DNA of 64,000 nt from Theocolax elegans (taxonomy: Eukaryota; Arthropoda; Insecta; Hymenoptera; Cerocephalidae): contig JANSJX010000053.1 of NCBI GenBank assembly GCA_026168455.1, positions 1 through 64,000 of the forward strand. The letters are read 5' to 3'. Below are positions 12,230 to 24,566 of the stretch, in pieces (within the stretch, counting starts at the first letter, position 1; each line of letters opens with the position of its first letter). A program made the position numbers and the translations under genes. The notes under the pieces were generated by a model. That model worked only from the letters and a program-made list of their open reading frames with translations, searched no databases and was not told the DNA's origin.

Positions 12230-12798
12230 TACGCTGCCGTGAAAAAGAAAAAATTACATAAAAATACAAAACTAATGAAACTGAGAAAATTAAGATAAAC
12301 TGATTTATTTAAAATCTTTTATAAAAATAATGTTTTAAATAATAAAAATTAGGACTTATATTAAAACAGGTATTTTCTATCTAATAGTGCATTAAAAATT
12401 CGAATTGAAAAAAAAATCCTTTAAAAAATGTAAAGAATGTACTTACGTGGTTTTATTTAGTAAAATATTTTATCAAAACCTTAAGTAAAAGCCCTTGCGT
12501 GTTTTTTCAGTTAAAACGTAAATGAACTCGGACATACTTTTATACATTAAAACTTACATAAATGAAATAAATGAAATTATTTGAACGGAAGAATGAAAAA
12601 AATTTAAATATCAATCTGCAAAAAGTACTTTTATTATTCTGCATACAATAATATTTTATAGCAACAGAAACTATAATATATAAAGTAATTTTATTATTCC
12701 ACACAATATATAAAAAAAGTAATTTTATCATGTAACAATTATATTTTTATAACCTTGAAAAATATGATAACACAGGAGAATTTTTTTTATTATAACTT

Positions 12799-14064
12799 TT
12801 ATTCATTCTCATAATTGTCAATTAAATCATTAACTTTTGACTCTGGTATATTTTTCCAAAACTGACGTCTGCTCATAGGCATAAGTGGTACCAAATTATT
12901 TATTATACCTTGTTTCTTAGCACTAGGAATACCACGTGCTGTATCTGCCGTTTTTGGATTTAAAAAACCTTTTTTTATTACGTTTGATTTAATGAAATCT
13001 AATTCCAGTGATTGTTCATTCTCATCATTCGTTAATTTATAGGACATTTTATAACTGCCTCGACTAACAGTTATCTGCTTAATTTGTTGAAGATACGGTC
13101 GTGTGTCCATTTTTTTTTATTTTAATTGAGACGACTGATCAGTCCAATTATAGAAATTAGATGGGGATAAGGATTTAACTATCACTTTTTTTGTATTGGC
13201 AGCTCCAACAGCAGTCTCAAAATCCGTAAAATCATAAACATTTTTAATTTTTTTCATAGCCAATTCCACTTGATGATGGAATGAATCTGCTGCCATGAAA
13301 GTATGCCCACTCTCAAAATAATTTACTTCAATAAACTCAGTCTCAACTTCGTCAGAATTAATAATATATATGAAGAAAGACAACAGACACCAATTTTTAT
13401 TTTGTGCCGCACAGTTGTCCAGCCACAAAACAATTTTCTTTTTATCACGAAGCGCCAAAAAAAAATGAGTAAAAAGTGCTTACAATATCCTCCTTTTTCC
13501 TACCAGCAATTCTATAGGCCTTCGCTCATTTTTTATCGAACCAAGAGGTACAAAACTTTGATTAAAGGTAATAATCCGTCTAGTAAATACTGCAGTTTTA
13601 AATTGTTCCATATGAGGCAACATAATAACTTTTTGTAAATCTACAGAGTAGTAAACGGTATCAGGTGAACTACAACTTTTTTCGACGTCTTTCTGATACT
13701 TTAATCGTGCTTGTGTATATTTTTCATGGTGTTGTAACCATACTTCGCATACATTACAATCGCGATATAAATTTTCTTTTGTGTGGTGTTTGTTATGCAT
13801 ACTAAATTTTACACAGAGCTCGCATTCTTCATGACTCAACTTTGGAAACGAAATATTCATTTGTTGCAAAACTGATCGATAAAGTTGGTATGAAACTGAT
13901 TCACGTGGACACTTCTGTATAAAGTCAGCATGCATATCTGAAATAGTTAATGAATTAGGTAGGTAACGTTTATTTGGCGCATGAACTCGACGGTAGTGCG
14001 AAATATTTGGATGATAAGATTCTATGTGCTTATTAACTAGTGGCAACATAAATGTAGCATATTG
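12799..14064 (-). pseudogene. DUF7869-type transposon protein, 3' exon block
   Basis: Starts after an acceptor (CTCGCTCAG, minus) and reads FMLPLVNKHIESYHPN, a Cys-rich patch (EECELCVKF, NVCEVW), then IAGRKKEDI, then the diagnostic VLWLDNCAAQNKNW and ESGHTFMAADSFHHQVE, ending PLMPMSRRQFW near the C-terminus. The DNC..QNKN and SGHT..ADS motifs are, as I recall, the hallmark of DUF7869 proteins that abound in arthropod transposons; the spaced Asp/His residues suggest an RNase-H-like nuclease (inference). Decay: a frame change near 13520-13530, one extra T in a T-run at 13457-13465, and an in-frame TAA just before 13110. The upstream exon is at 19334-20151, beyond the inserted retrotransposon. 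A short intermediate exon may exist near 14235-14265 (donor GTAAGT) but I cannot define its start. Confidence 0.65.
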
Positions 14065-14286
14065 CTGAGCGAGTTACAAGAAAATGATCGGTATATTCTA
14101 ATTTTATGCAATCTCATTAATTAATTTATAAACAAATATGATTTATACAAATCTAAAAAAATACAAATATAAAAAATTTATGCGTGTGTGTGTGTGTGTG
14201 TGTGTAAGTAATAAAAAATCAATAATTTCAAGACTTACTAGGAGAAGTTAAGGTATTCGGATCACGAATCAAACAAGATTTAAAAA

Positions 14287-14393
14287 ATGCGTGTGTGTGT
14301 GTTAGTGTGTCTGTGTGTGTCTGTGGGCGTGTGCCTGTGCGTATGTCTGTGTGCGTGTGTGCGTGCGTGTGTGTATGTGTGTGTATGTGTGTA

Positions 14394-14424
<31 letters not shown>

Positions 14425-14429
14425 TCGTG
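14287..14429. repeat. GT-rich microsatellite, left flank of the retrotransposon
   Basis: Mostly (GT)n with GTAT, GTCT and GCGT variants. Together with 19042-19118 it forms the interrupted target microsatellite; seen from the element's strand it is ACAY-type. A smaller (GT)n at 14183-14204 is separate. Confidence 0.9.
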
Positions 14430-14792
14430 TTTTTTTTTTTTTTTTTTTCCGAAGAGGTGGAGAAATGCTTAATGCACTATGACTGGAGCCATGCGAGACT
14501 CCCCGTGTGTGGGACTCTCCTATCGAAGGATGTCGATAGGCATACCCACTAAAACTCCACCTCTTTTCTTACCTTTATTCCCCCGCGGAAACCGCCGCAA
14601 GGCATTACTTCGCGGGGGGAGGCAACGGCTAGGTTAGCCCACTAATGTTGCTATCGCAACTCTTCTCTCCTCTTCTCTTCTGATGAGACCCAGCCTGTCC
14701 ACTACGGACGTACAGAGAGTTACCACCGCGTTCCATCCTTCCTGGGAGTCAAGCAGGCACGCCCCGATGCCCTCAGGGGTGAGGGGACCGCT

Positions 14793-17644
14793 TCAAGTGA
14801 TTTGAAATTGGTCCCGTTCCTCCCTGAAACGAGGACACCGTAGGAGGACGTGTTCCACGTCTTCGTCCACCCCTGGACAAGCCGGGCACTCTGCGCTGCC
14901 GTAGACCCCTATACGAAATAGGTAACTACGGAAGCATCCGTGCCCGGTCAACACCTGGGTAAGCTGGAAACTGACGAAGCCGTGTTTCCTGCTCGCCCAC
15001 TCTCGGATCCGCGGGATGATGCGGTGGGTCCAGCGGCCGTACCTGGCTGAGTCCCATCTCCGCTGCCACTCCTCTACGGTCCGCAATAACCATCGGTTGT
15101 GGCAGCGGTTCTCTTCTAGGCGTCGCCCACCCTCACGGTGTCTTTCAGCTCTCTCGGCTGCCAGGAGGTCGAAGGGGGCGGTCCCCGCGACCACCGAGAG
15201 CGCAATGTCAGATGCGGTTCGGTACGCCCGGGCCACCCTTAGCGCAGCTATCGTGCAGGCTCTCTGGCACGGAGCACCAAAGCTCTTGTGCCTGTTCAGG
15301 GCATCGGCCCAGATAGGAGCTCCGTATAAAATTACGGAGCTCACCACCGAGGCAAGAAGAGACCTTCGCGGTTGCTGGGGTCCCCCGATGTTGGGCATGA
15401 TGCCCGCCAGCGCACGGGCCACTTTTGTCGCCTTTGAGCCTGCGTTCGCGAGATGGTGTTTGAACGACAGCCGCGCGTCTAGTGTGACCCCTAAATACTT
15501 CAACGTTTTCACCGACCGTATCCGTTCTTTACCTACCGTGAAGGTGGCGGTCCTCTCCTTTTTTGTGCGAGAGATGAGCACCGCCTCCGTTTTTTCCGCC
15601 GCCAGACTAAGTCCGTGGTCTCTCAACCAAGTGGCGACCACTTCTATACAGACGTCTCCGAGATATTCGATCTCTTCGACACTCTTTGCGACCACCACTA
15701 GCGCCACGTCGTCCGCGAAAGCCACCATCGAGACTCCCTCTGGAAGTTGCTGCCTAAGCAGGCCGTCATAGACAGCGTTCCAGAGTAGGGACCCAATGAC
15801 CGAACCCTGCGGCACGCCTCCCGTGATGTTGTGGGAGTGCACACCGTCGTCGGTGTCGTAGAGCAGAGTACGGTCAGTCAGGTAACTCGAGGTGACCTCC
15901 CTGAGATAGAGTTGCACTTGGAAGTGCTGCAGGGACAGCATGATGTCGTTCCATCTGGCAGAGTTGAAGGCATTCCGGATGTCCAAGGTGATGATGGCAC
16001 ACATCCGCCTTGCACTCCGACCAGCATTGATGGCGTTTGTGGCTATACCAACAACTCTGCCTACAGCGTCCATGGTTGATCGACCCTTTCGGAAGCCGGA
16101 CTGGTTGTCGGAGAGGTCTCCGGCCCGACCGATGGCCGCTGCGAGCCTGGCGCAGATCACCCGCTCCAGGAGCTTCCCGACTATATCCAGTAGACAGAGC
16201 GGGCGGTAAGATGATGGCTCCTCCGGGGGTTTGTTGCCCTTCGGTAGGAGTACCAGCCTCTGCGTCTTCCACTGGGCCGGGAAGCAACCTTCTCTTATGC
16301 ATGCGTTGAATGCGTCCAGGAACAAGCCCGGAGCACTCATCGCCGCTGTCTTGACGGCCAGACCAGGTATTCCGTCCGGCCCTGGGGCTTTACGTACGGA
16401 AATACCTTTAGCGGCCATCCTCAGCTCGGCTTCACTAACGTCTGGCGACTCGGCTGCACCAATGGTGGCCATCAGGCCCGTCTCTGCTGCCCTTTTCCGA
16501 TGTTCTGGAAACAGGTAGCGAACGACTTCGTCCAGAAAAACTGGGTCGGTGGGTGCAACAGCGCCTCCGGGGTTGATCTTATTCATAACCGTTTTATACG
16601 GTCTGCCTCACAGAGCTCCCGCCAACACCTTCTCTTGGCAGCCTTGATGGCCACCTTGAGATCCCTCCGCTTTTGTTCGTATTCTGCGGAACGATCTTGG
16701 AACCGCGGTGTTCCCCTCGCTCTTTGGTGCAGCCTTCTGGCACGCAGGCACTCACGTCTCTTTTCTGCGATGTCCTCACTCCACCAGATTATCGGTGGGC
16801 GGCCGCGAGGGTTAAACTTCACGGCCATAGAGGCATCGCAAGCCGCTGTTAGGGCATTCGTGAGGCCTCGTGCTTTTTCTTCGGCGGTTTCCTCCACTTT
16901 TGCCCCCTCAAGGGAGCAGAGGAACGTCTCACGATCAAACGTGGCTGGTGCCCATCTCTCTTTTGCTCCTCTTCCTGCTCTCTTTGTCCTCCCGCTGGTC
17001 AGCTGGAGCTGGTACACGAGTGCTTGGTGGTCACTACCCGTGTAACGATCGCTAACTTTCCAGCCGAGTCCCCCTCCCCCCATCAATCTATGATCGACGA
17101 AGGTGAGGTCGACTATGGACGACTTGCCGGCTTTGGTGAAAGTCGGGGTTGTCCCTGTGTTAGCGATTTCCAGCCCTAGTAGAGCGAACGCCTCGAGGAG
17201 TGCGCGACCACGCGCGTTGGTCTTGGCGCTGCCTCAGTCCGTCGCCCAAGCATTGAAGTCCCCATCGATTGCGACCGGCAGCCGTGAGGACCGAGCACTG
17301 GTGACGACTGCATCCAGAGATCTCGCAAAGTCCTCGGTGGAATCGCTGGGCGGGAAGTAGCAGCTGTACATGCGTACCCCCGCCACCTCCACCCAGGTGA
17401 AGCTGGGAAGGGGGGCGACCATCTTTCTGGAGATGTGTATATATCCACATACCCAGATGGCCGCCTTGCCCGTGGCATCCCTTACCCAGTTCGACTTCTC
17501 GACATCCCGGAACTCCTCGCTGATGATCGCTACGTCCGCTCTCTCCTCTCTGTCCAGCTGGGACAGCAGGTCCTGGGCCACAGCGCAGTGGTTGAGGTTT
17601 ATTTGGAGCACTCTAATCATTTTTGATGTGTGCTCCTTCCTCAT
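14793..17644 (-). pseudogene. ORF2 (endonuclease and reverse transcriptase) of the R1-clade element
   Basis: N-terminal APE-type endonuclease: IRVLQINLNHC at the start, IDGDFNAW, SSIVDLTF, then GSDHQAL with the catalytic SDH. A TGA at 17234-17236 replaces the expected Trp codon just after the FNAW motif, and the frame stays open beyond it. Near 16600 a small deletion shifts frame; the lost stretch would lead into PYKTVMNKI. The RT then runs intact to 14793, with APGPDGI, SGFRKGRSTMDA, LDIRNAFNS, GVPQGSVIG, the catalytic FADDVAL and LKYLGVTLD. A CCHC-like motif (CPACPG...EHVLLRCPRF) ends the protein. Domain order and motifs are those of the R1 clade. The protein nicks its target and primes cDNA there. 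Confidence 0.9.
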
Positions 17645-19025
17645 GCGAGGTCTTGGCTTTGGCCACGCAGTCCACTGCTTTGTGGCCCTCTTGGCCGCAC
17701 GGATAGCATTGCGCTGACCGGTCGACTGCGCTCTTGCACTCCCTCTCGATGTGTCCCGATTCGTGGCATTGGTAGCAGCGCAAAGATACCTCTCGCAGTC
17801 GAACTCTGCAATTGACCCATCCGATCCGGAGCTTCCCGTCTTGCAGCAGTTTTTTGGCTGCTACTGCCGGAAGCTGGATGGTCGCAGCTAGGGTGCCACT
17901 GTAGGATCCCCTGGTTTTAATATTATCCGGGGATACCGCATTTGGCCCGATCTTTACCGCAATCGCTGCGGCCACCTCCGTTGTTGTCGTGGACTCGTCC
18001 ATGTCCCTGATGGTGATGGACACTTTGTGAGTCAGCAGCTGGACCTCTGCTGACTCACTCAGGGTGGACGAGACCACTGTCCTCAGCCACGCCGTTTCCG
18101 TTCCGGGTCGCCCCAGTTCGAGGAGGAGCTCTCCAGCCCTGGTGCGCCTGATACGCGTGACCCGTTCTCCTAGTGCCTTTAGCTCCGGTGCAGCCTTGAC
18201 CTTCCGAAGAATGTCAGCGTAGGAAGAGCCCCCGCTAGGTGTCTTGATTTTGATGGCATCTGGGCGTGGGGGTCTTACTCCGGCCTTAGGCTCTGCCGTG
18301 CCTTTGGCCGGTTTGCTGGCACGTTTCTGCTGTTCATGCTGCTTCGGCTGGCTGTTCTTCATCTTCTTCTTCTTCTTGCCCTTCTTCACTACTGTGACCC
18401 AGTCAGGGACTTTTGACTGGTTCCCACTCGTTTTAAAAACGGATGGCGAAGCATCTGCTGGCCCATTATTGTTAGTGGGCTGCTTCGACCCCTTCTTCCT
18501 TTTCTCCGGGGGTTGCTGAGGTGGTTAGGGCTTTTCCCTTTCCACTGGTCTCCTTTGACGCTCATCACCGCGGAAGATGGGCGACGTTTGGCACGTTCCA
18601 TCACTACGCGCATCCGCCGATTTAATTTTCGGCGCTGTCGAACACACAGCATTGTTCACCCGCGCGTATTCATTGAGAGCTCTGCTGGTTGCTCTCGCCA
18701 TACTCTTCAGCTCTTTGTGGATGTTGTTCTTGTTAAGAACAAACTCCACCAGGGTGCCTATTTTCTCACGCAGACGGACAAAAGCTCTGTCAGCGTCACT
18801 CGACATCCCAGTCGAGGGCAGGTCACACGTAGCATTACATGCTTCAGAGGCCGAGTGACCAACCTCCGCAGCACTTACCATTTTCACGGTGTGAGTTTGG
18901 TCCCCCCCAAAATCCGTGGGACCAGCACTGACCACCGGGGCTTTCACCCGATCGGAATCAGTGGCGGGATTTGACAGGATTGCCATGCCCGCTTGGGGTA
19001 GTGTTGTTTTCAGCTTACTATCCAT
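17613..19025 (-). pseudogene. ORF1 (gag-like) of the R1-clade element
   Basis: About 470 codons, open except for one in-frame TAA at 18525-18527; the frame is the same on both sides, so this is a point nonsense. After the stop position comes a lysine-rich run (KKGKKKKK). A central region and two zinc knuckles close to the C-terminus follow: CYQCHESGHIEREC and CYPCGQEGHKAVDC. ORF1 proteins bind element RNA in the RNP. The start Met at 19025 lies next to the microsatellite junction. The end overlaps ORF2: the sequence ..AAATGATTAG holds both the ORF1 stop and a likely ORF2 start, as usual in this clade. Confidence 0.85.
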
Positions 19026-19041
19026 ACTTGGTTTAATTTCG

Positions 19042-19118
19042 GGTGTGTGTTCGTGTGTCTGTGCGAGTATGTGTGGGTGTGTGTATGTGTGTATGTGTGT
19101 GTTTGTGTGTGTGTGTGT
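19042..19118. repeat. GT-rich microsatellite, right flank of the retrotransposon
   Basis: Continues the GT-rich array interrupted by the element (GTGTGTTCGTGTGTCTG.., ending in pure GT). Confidence 0.9.
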
Positions 19119-19333
19119 ACAATAATGATAATTTTTTAAGTTTATCGAATATCAATAAAGAAACATGCAAATATCGTCATTTGGCTCCCAAAATTTATAC
19201 AGCACATCCTTGTAGTATTAAGAAGAGGCCTTTAAATTTTTAGCATGAAAAGTAAAACGGTTTTCCAGTTCTCGAAGTTAGACCGGAAGCATGAAAATCA
19301 GCGCAGTTGATCCATAGGACGACTTCGCTTCGC

Positions 19334-20151
19334 TCAGCAATAAATTAGTTTTAAACTAATTCGATCAATATATTTAAACGTATTTCTTATTATAAAGTCA
19401 TTATTAGCTTTATACCCTAAAGTTGTCAAAAAAAAAGTTTTACATACTTTCATCTCGGTGTGATCGTTATTTATAAGATGATAAGAATATTGATTTTTTC
19501 GTATATTATTTCCTGTAGTTTTTCGACGTTTAATAGTCTGAAATCTAACACGATTGACGATAAAAATTCGCCTGTCATTCCAATTTAAATCCCAATAAGT
19601 TTGATTAATCAACTTTCGTGTTATTTCTAAGATTTTTTCAGAACATTTCAAATGACATTGACTGTTACAGGGAGGGTAAACTTCATGTTGTTTTTGTAAT
19701 CTTTTTTTTCTTAATGATTCCTTATCAAATAATGAAATTTTTGTTTTATCTTTTTCAAAACTATTTAAATTTTGAATTGTTAATTCATTCTCATGTGGTA
19801 AATCTATGTGATTGTCAGTATCCATACTTTCGGTGATATTCATATTATTTACATTAGAATTTTCATGAATTTGCTTATTATCAGTAAACTTGCCTCGATT
19901 AATGTGGACACTTGAACTAGTGTCATCTGATGCACTTTCACAATGGTCATGCTGATCATTTTTCAAATCAGGAACTTTTGACTCATCACACATATAATTA
20001 ATATTTTTACTTAAATCTAATAAAACAGGTTCTTCTGAAACATCCATCTCTAAATCGTGCTTTGTTTCGTTTTGATTCAATTGTTTCTGACCAATAACTG
20101 CTTCAGCAATCGATAAACACGGAGAAAAACATAAATCCAGAGCATCATCAT
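19334..20151 (-). pseudogene. DUF7869-type transposon protein, second exon
   Basis: Acceptor TTTAATAG precedes 20151. With the 28-nt first exon at 25729-25756 the phase (1) fits and the frame is open through to 19334. It encodes an acidic N-terminal region, then a Cys motif (YPPCNSQCHLKC) and KVCKTFFLTTLGY, which in relatives precedes the catalytic half. The true 3' donor was not fixed; the stop at 19334 may be intronic. The next exon begins at 14064, so the 4.6-kb retrotransposon sits in the intron between them. Confidence 0.55.
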
Positions 20152-20230
20152 CTATTAAATAATTTAAAATATATTTAAATTAAATTAATTATAATCAATG
20201 AATTTGAGGTTTGATACGCACATTAACAGA

Positions 20231-20232
<2 letters not shown>

Positions 20233-20294
<62 letters not shown>
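20233..20294. repeat. (TA)n microsatellite
   Basis: About 30 uninterrupted AT repeats immediately inside the left inverted repeat. Confidence 0.95.
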
Positions 20295-20296
20295 TA

Positions 20297-20329
20297 GGGG
20301 GGCTTCGCCCCCCTGCGCGCTTCGCGCGC
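20297..20329. repeat. Paired GC hairpins GGGGGGC-TTC-GCCCCCC and GCGCGC-TTC-GCGCGC
   Basis: Two perfect stems with identical TTC loops sit one base apart, right after the (TA)n and CTAG. They contrast sharply with the surrounding AT-rich DNA and are probably a structured element end. Confidence 0.85.
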
Positions 20330-22623
20330 CAACCCCCTATTTTTAATTTCGAAAAAGGTTTTTCGTAATTAATTTATTTAAAATAATGTCTTAAATTGTA
20401 TTATTTTTTCACTACCATGGACACCTTAAAAATTAAACAGATTCACACAACACCTTGGAGGTATTGCTATAGTTATTATAATTTATAAATAAAAGTTTAC
20501 CAAAATTTAGTGAAATGAAATCAGAATAAAAATAATAAAAAAAAATAAAGACATTAATTGTTAACTGTAAATTTTAAACTATATGAATTCTTATAAAGCT
20601 TAAATTTATATTTTAATAATTATAAATGTTAATGAAAAATTAACTTACCAAAAATAGTAAAGTACATATACTTACTAAATTGTAGAATTTTAGTTAACAA
20701 CTTATTAAAATTTTGGATTATTTTAAACCGTTATAAATAGAAATTCACCTTCTAAAATTAATTTATTTAATGACGAACGATCATCGCCAAAAGTTCTATG
20801 TCATTAATATTTTGTACTTTAATAGTAATAAAACTTTCTTCTTAATTAAATTAATTTTTGTATTAGCTTTAAAGAATTATTTATAAAATTATAGCGCTAT
20901 ATAAATAAAAACCTGTTTCTTCCATTTCTCCCGTGATTCGTAATTTGCACTCTCTTTCAAAATTTGCGTTTTAATCCATAATTATATCCAATTTATTTTT
21001 CCCTTTAGTTACAGAGCCCATATATTTATTTTAATTATTATAAACAAAGGCATACCTTAAATAACCTTTTGTTTCTAATAAATACATACTTGTTTATTTA
21101 AAATATTGTTTTATGTAAATATACGTAATCTACTTACTTAAATCACTCCAAAATTTGAGAACAGGCTGGAAACATCTTCCAGAACATACAAAAAAAATTT
21201 AAGTGTTAAAAATAATTTGCTTAAGAGTTATTCGACCATGAAAAGTGGAAATTTTTCAATTTTATAGAAAAACTTCTATTTTTAAAGCCATTTATCTCAA
21301 AATATGTTGATTTTTTTGAAAATCATTACAAACAACTTTTGTTTAAATTAATCTTTAGAACTTATCTACCCTGGTTACATTTCTTAATTTTGAAATCTCG
21401 AAGAGATATAGAACACCCGGACATATTGAATATCAAAAAAAGGCTACCACACCATAATCGATTTTAATCTAACACCTCTCAAAAGTTCACATTTTTCGCG
21501 AGCTTTCGAATGGCTTGGGTGAGATTATTGGCCAAGACCGTTGTTGTAAGTTATGCCTCATAAACCTCATAAAATCACTAATTTTCACGTATTTTAGGAC
21601 ATAACTTACACCAAAGGTGTAATATATATAATATATATATATATGTGGTAATGAACAATTAACTTACCAAAAATAGTAAAGTGCATATACTTAATTGTAG
21701 TATTTAGTAAAAACCTATTAAAATTTTAGATTACTTTAAACGGATCTAAATAGAACTTTACCTCCTAAAATTAATTTATTTAAGTCATCGCCAAGAGTTC
21801 TATATGTCATTAATATTTTGTACTTTTAGAGTAATAAAACTTTCTTCTTAATTAAATTAATTTTTGTATTAGTTTTAAAGAATTATTTATAACATTTTAG
21901 CGGTATATAAATAAAAACCTGTTTCTTCCATTTCTCCCGTAATTCGTAATTTGCACCCTCTTTCAAAATTTGCGTTTTAATCCATAATTATATCCAATTT
22001 ATTTTTCCCTTTAGTTACAGAGCCCATATATTTATTTTAATTATTATAAACAAAGGCATACCTTAAATAACCTTTTGTTTCTAATAAATATACATACTTG
22101 TTCATATAAAATATTGTTTTATATAAATATACGTAATCTACTTACTTATATATCCATACAATTTTTAAATTTGATTTGAATAATATTTAAACTAAATACT
22201 ACTAAAATAATTTTCGAAAAACTTTTGATATGTAATTCGTATTTTATATTGCCATTGTTAAAATTTGTTTTTTCTTTTGCCATTACTGTTTATAATAGAA
22301 TTATCTTAAAAATGCAATAATTAATGTATTTAATTTTTAATTTATTGTATATTTCACATATAGATATTTGGAAAAGTGTATGTTATACTTGATTAATATT
22401 TATTTTATCTTCGAAAAATTGTGCATATTTTTAAAAACATTACATTAAATTTTAGGTCCGTTTTTATTTTATGAGTTTTATCAGGAATAAGTAAACTAAT
22501 ACACATTCTTTCAAGTTATATTCACAACTTTTTTTTGCGCACGGAAAAAATACATATATTATCTATTCTTGAAAAAACAAATAACACGTACACACACACA
22601 CGCACACACATACACACACACAC

Positions 22624-23335
22624 ACTTCTGGGTTAGAATTTCTAATTTCAATGTAAATGTTATATAAAATACATGCCAATATTCAACTTAAAAAAGGTGT
22701 AAGTGCGCTACAATTGATTTTTTATCCAAAAGTTTGAAAGAAAGCTTGGAGCAATACCTTTCAAATAGTCTGTACCATTTTTATGGCCTTCAGTTCTGTA
22801 AAATGTTATGATAATTTAAAGAAAGAGAAAAAATTCACAAAAAACGACATGATAATTCCCATTTAAATTTAAAAAAAAATTTCGTGTTTTTTAAATTATC
22901 ATAACTTTTTACAGAACTGAAGGCCATAAAAATGCTACAGACTATTTGAAAGGTATTGCTCCAAGCTTCCTTTTAGGCTTTTTGTATAAAAAAATCAATT
23001 GTGGCGGCCTTGCACTTTTTTCAAATTGAATATTGACATGTAGTTTATATAACATTCACTTTGAAATTATAAATTCTAACCCAGAAGAATAAATTCCAGA
23101 CACTATTAGCAACGAATGTTACATATAATGTTCTATAGTAAAAATTATAGTGGTAAAATATAGTGGTAAACCCAGCTGGTATTGAAAAAAACTTGGAAAA
23201 ATCCACTTTTTGAGGTTAGAATAACCAAAATAAGATTCCAGTACCTAAAAATTTTTTTCTTTATTCTTAAAAACATTTGGAATGTGTACCCAAAATTTTA
23301 CTCATTGTAAAATTTTGATCGGACCACTTCACGTG
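22624..23335. mobile_element. Long-hairpin MITE, copy 2 (left end replaced by CA repeat)
   Basis: Same family as 5560-6339: CTTCTGGGTTAGAATTTCTAAT onwards, internal fold around GACTATTTGAAAGGTATTG, right end GGACCACTTCACGTG. The left end is missing and abuts a (CA)n near 22587-22625. Confidence 0.7.
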
Positions 23336-23342
23336 CAATACC

Positions 23343-23343
<1 letters not shown>

Positions 23344-23400
<57 letters not shown>
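23344..23400. repeat. (TA)n microsatellite
   Basis: Pure AT repeat right beside the MITE end. Confidence 0.95.
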
Positions 23401-23405
<5 letters not shown>

Positions 23406-24169
23406 AATATATATGTATCTATGTATGTACTATGGACTCACTACATATATATATGTATGCCCATATAAGGGGAGTGAAAAATTTTTATACACAGCGGCAT
23501 ATATTAGAACCCTGAAATCTTATACCGAACGGCGGCAAACTATTTATATCGCCTTAAAAATTAAACAGTTTCACACAACACCTTGGAGGTATTGCTATAG
23601 TGCTTTGGTTTTATACCAAAAATTTAATTTTTTTTTTAATACGATTATAATTTATAAATAAAAGTTTTTACCAAACTTTAGTGTAATGAAATCAGAATAA
23701 AAATAATAAAAATAATAGAGACATATTAAATGTTAACTGTAAATTTTAAACTATATGAATTCTTATAAAGCTTAAATTTTATTTTAATAATTATAAATGT
23801 TAATAAAAAATTAACTTACCAAAAATAGTAAAGTGCATGTACTTAATTGTAGTATTTAGTAAAACTTATTAAAATTTTGGAGTATTTTAAGCGGATCTAA
23901 ATAAAACTTTACCTCCTAAAATAAATTTATTCAATGACGAAGGATCATCGCTAAAAGTTCTATGTCATTAATATTTTGTACTTTAAAAGTAATAAAACTT
24001 TCTTCTTAAATAAATAAATTTTTGTATTAATTTTGTCATTGTTAAATTTTGAATTTTCTTTTTCCATTACTATTTATAATAGAATTATCTTAAAAATGCA
24101 ATAATTAATGTATATTTAATTTTTAACCCATTGTATATATCACATATGGATATTTGGAAAAGTGTATGT

Positions 24170-24460
24170 TCACACACACACACATACACACACACACACA
24201 CTTATATATATATGACATATATATATAACATATATATATGACATATATATATAACATATATATATGACATATATATAACATATATATATGACATATATAT
24301 ATAACATATATATATGACATATATATATAACATATATATATGACATATATATAACATATATATATACAACATATATATGACATATATATATATAACATAT
24401 ATATATAACATATATATGACATATATATATAAAACATATATATATATGTTGAATTCTGAA
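24170..24460. repeat. (CA)n followed by ~24-bp TATATGACATATATATATAA tandem array
   Basis: Alternating TATGACA and TATAACA units within AT repeats, with (CA)n at the left edge. Confidence 0.85.
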
Positions 24461-24468
24461 TTCTTAGA

Positions 24469-24469
<1 letters not shown>

Positions 24470-24508
<39 letters not shown>
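24470..24508. repeat. (CGG)n trinucleotide tract
   Basis: About 13 perfect CGG repeats between AT-rich blocks, preceded by GAATTCTGAATTC. Confidence 0.95.
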
Positions 24509-24509
<1 letters not shown>

Positions 24510-24566
24510 AATATTTATATATTATAGAGAGATATACATTCTGTTAATGTGCGTATCAAACCTCAA

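Larger units (their letters stand above)
14430..19041 (-). mobile_element. R1-clade non-LTR retrotransposon (Waldo/Mino-like) in a GT microsatellite
   Basis: Poly-A tail (poly-T on plus, 14430-14448), two overlapping ORFs on the minus strand, and GT-rich microsatellite on both sides. ORF1 begins only about 16 nt from the 5' junction. Its GC content is far above the host DNA. R1-clade families with microsatellite targets are established: Mino at (AC)n and Waldo at (ACAY)n. ORF1 has one nonsense codon and ORF2 a nonsense plus a frameshift, so this copy is dead but nearly full length. Confidence 0.9.
20400..24130. repeat. Three diverged direct copies of a ~0.6-kb AT-rich sequence
   Basis: Copies at about 20400-21160, 21650-22180 and 23545-24130 share landmarks such as TTAACTTACCAAAAATAGTA and TTCTTCTTAATTAAATTAAT. 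Copies 1 and 3 also share CACAACACCTTGGAGGTATT. Non-coding. Confidence 0.75.
20204..24566. mobile_element. 4.4-kb block bounded by 33-bp inverted repeats
   Basis: TTGAGGTTTGATACGCACAT at 20204 reappears inverted, ending at 24566; the identity continues through TAACAGAATGTAT. The inside is a patchwork: a (TA)n with GC hairpins, three copies of a ~0.6-kb sequence, a truncated MITE, AT tandem repeats and a CGG tract. No ORF. No convincing target duplication. It lies in intron 1 of the DUF7869-type gene. It may be a composite non-autonomous element or a nested cluster. Confidence 0.5.

Noticed and set aside
14287..14552. Cys/Val-rich plus-strand ORFs
   Set aside because: Translations of the GT microsatellite.
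15016..16518. Long plus-strand ORFs opposite the R1-clade ORF2
   Set aside because: Antisense shadows of the GC-rich RT gene; no motifs and the minus-strand frame has clear RT motifs.
24123..24471. Tyr/Ile-rich minus-strand ORFs of 89-104 residues
   Set aside because: Translations of the TATATGACA tandem array.
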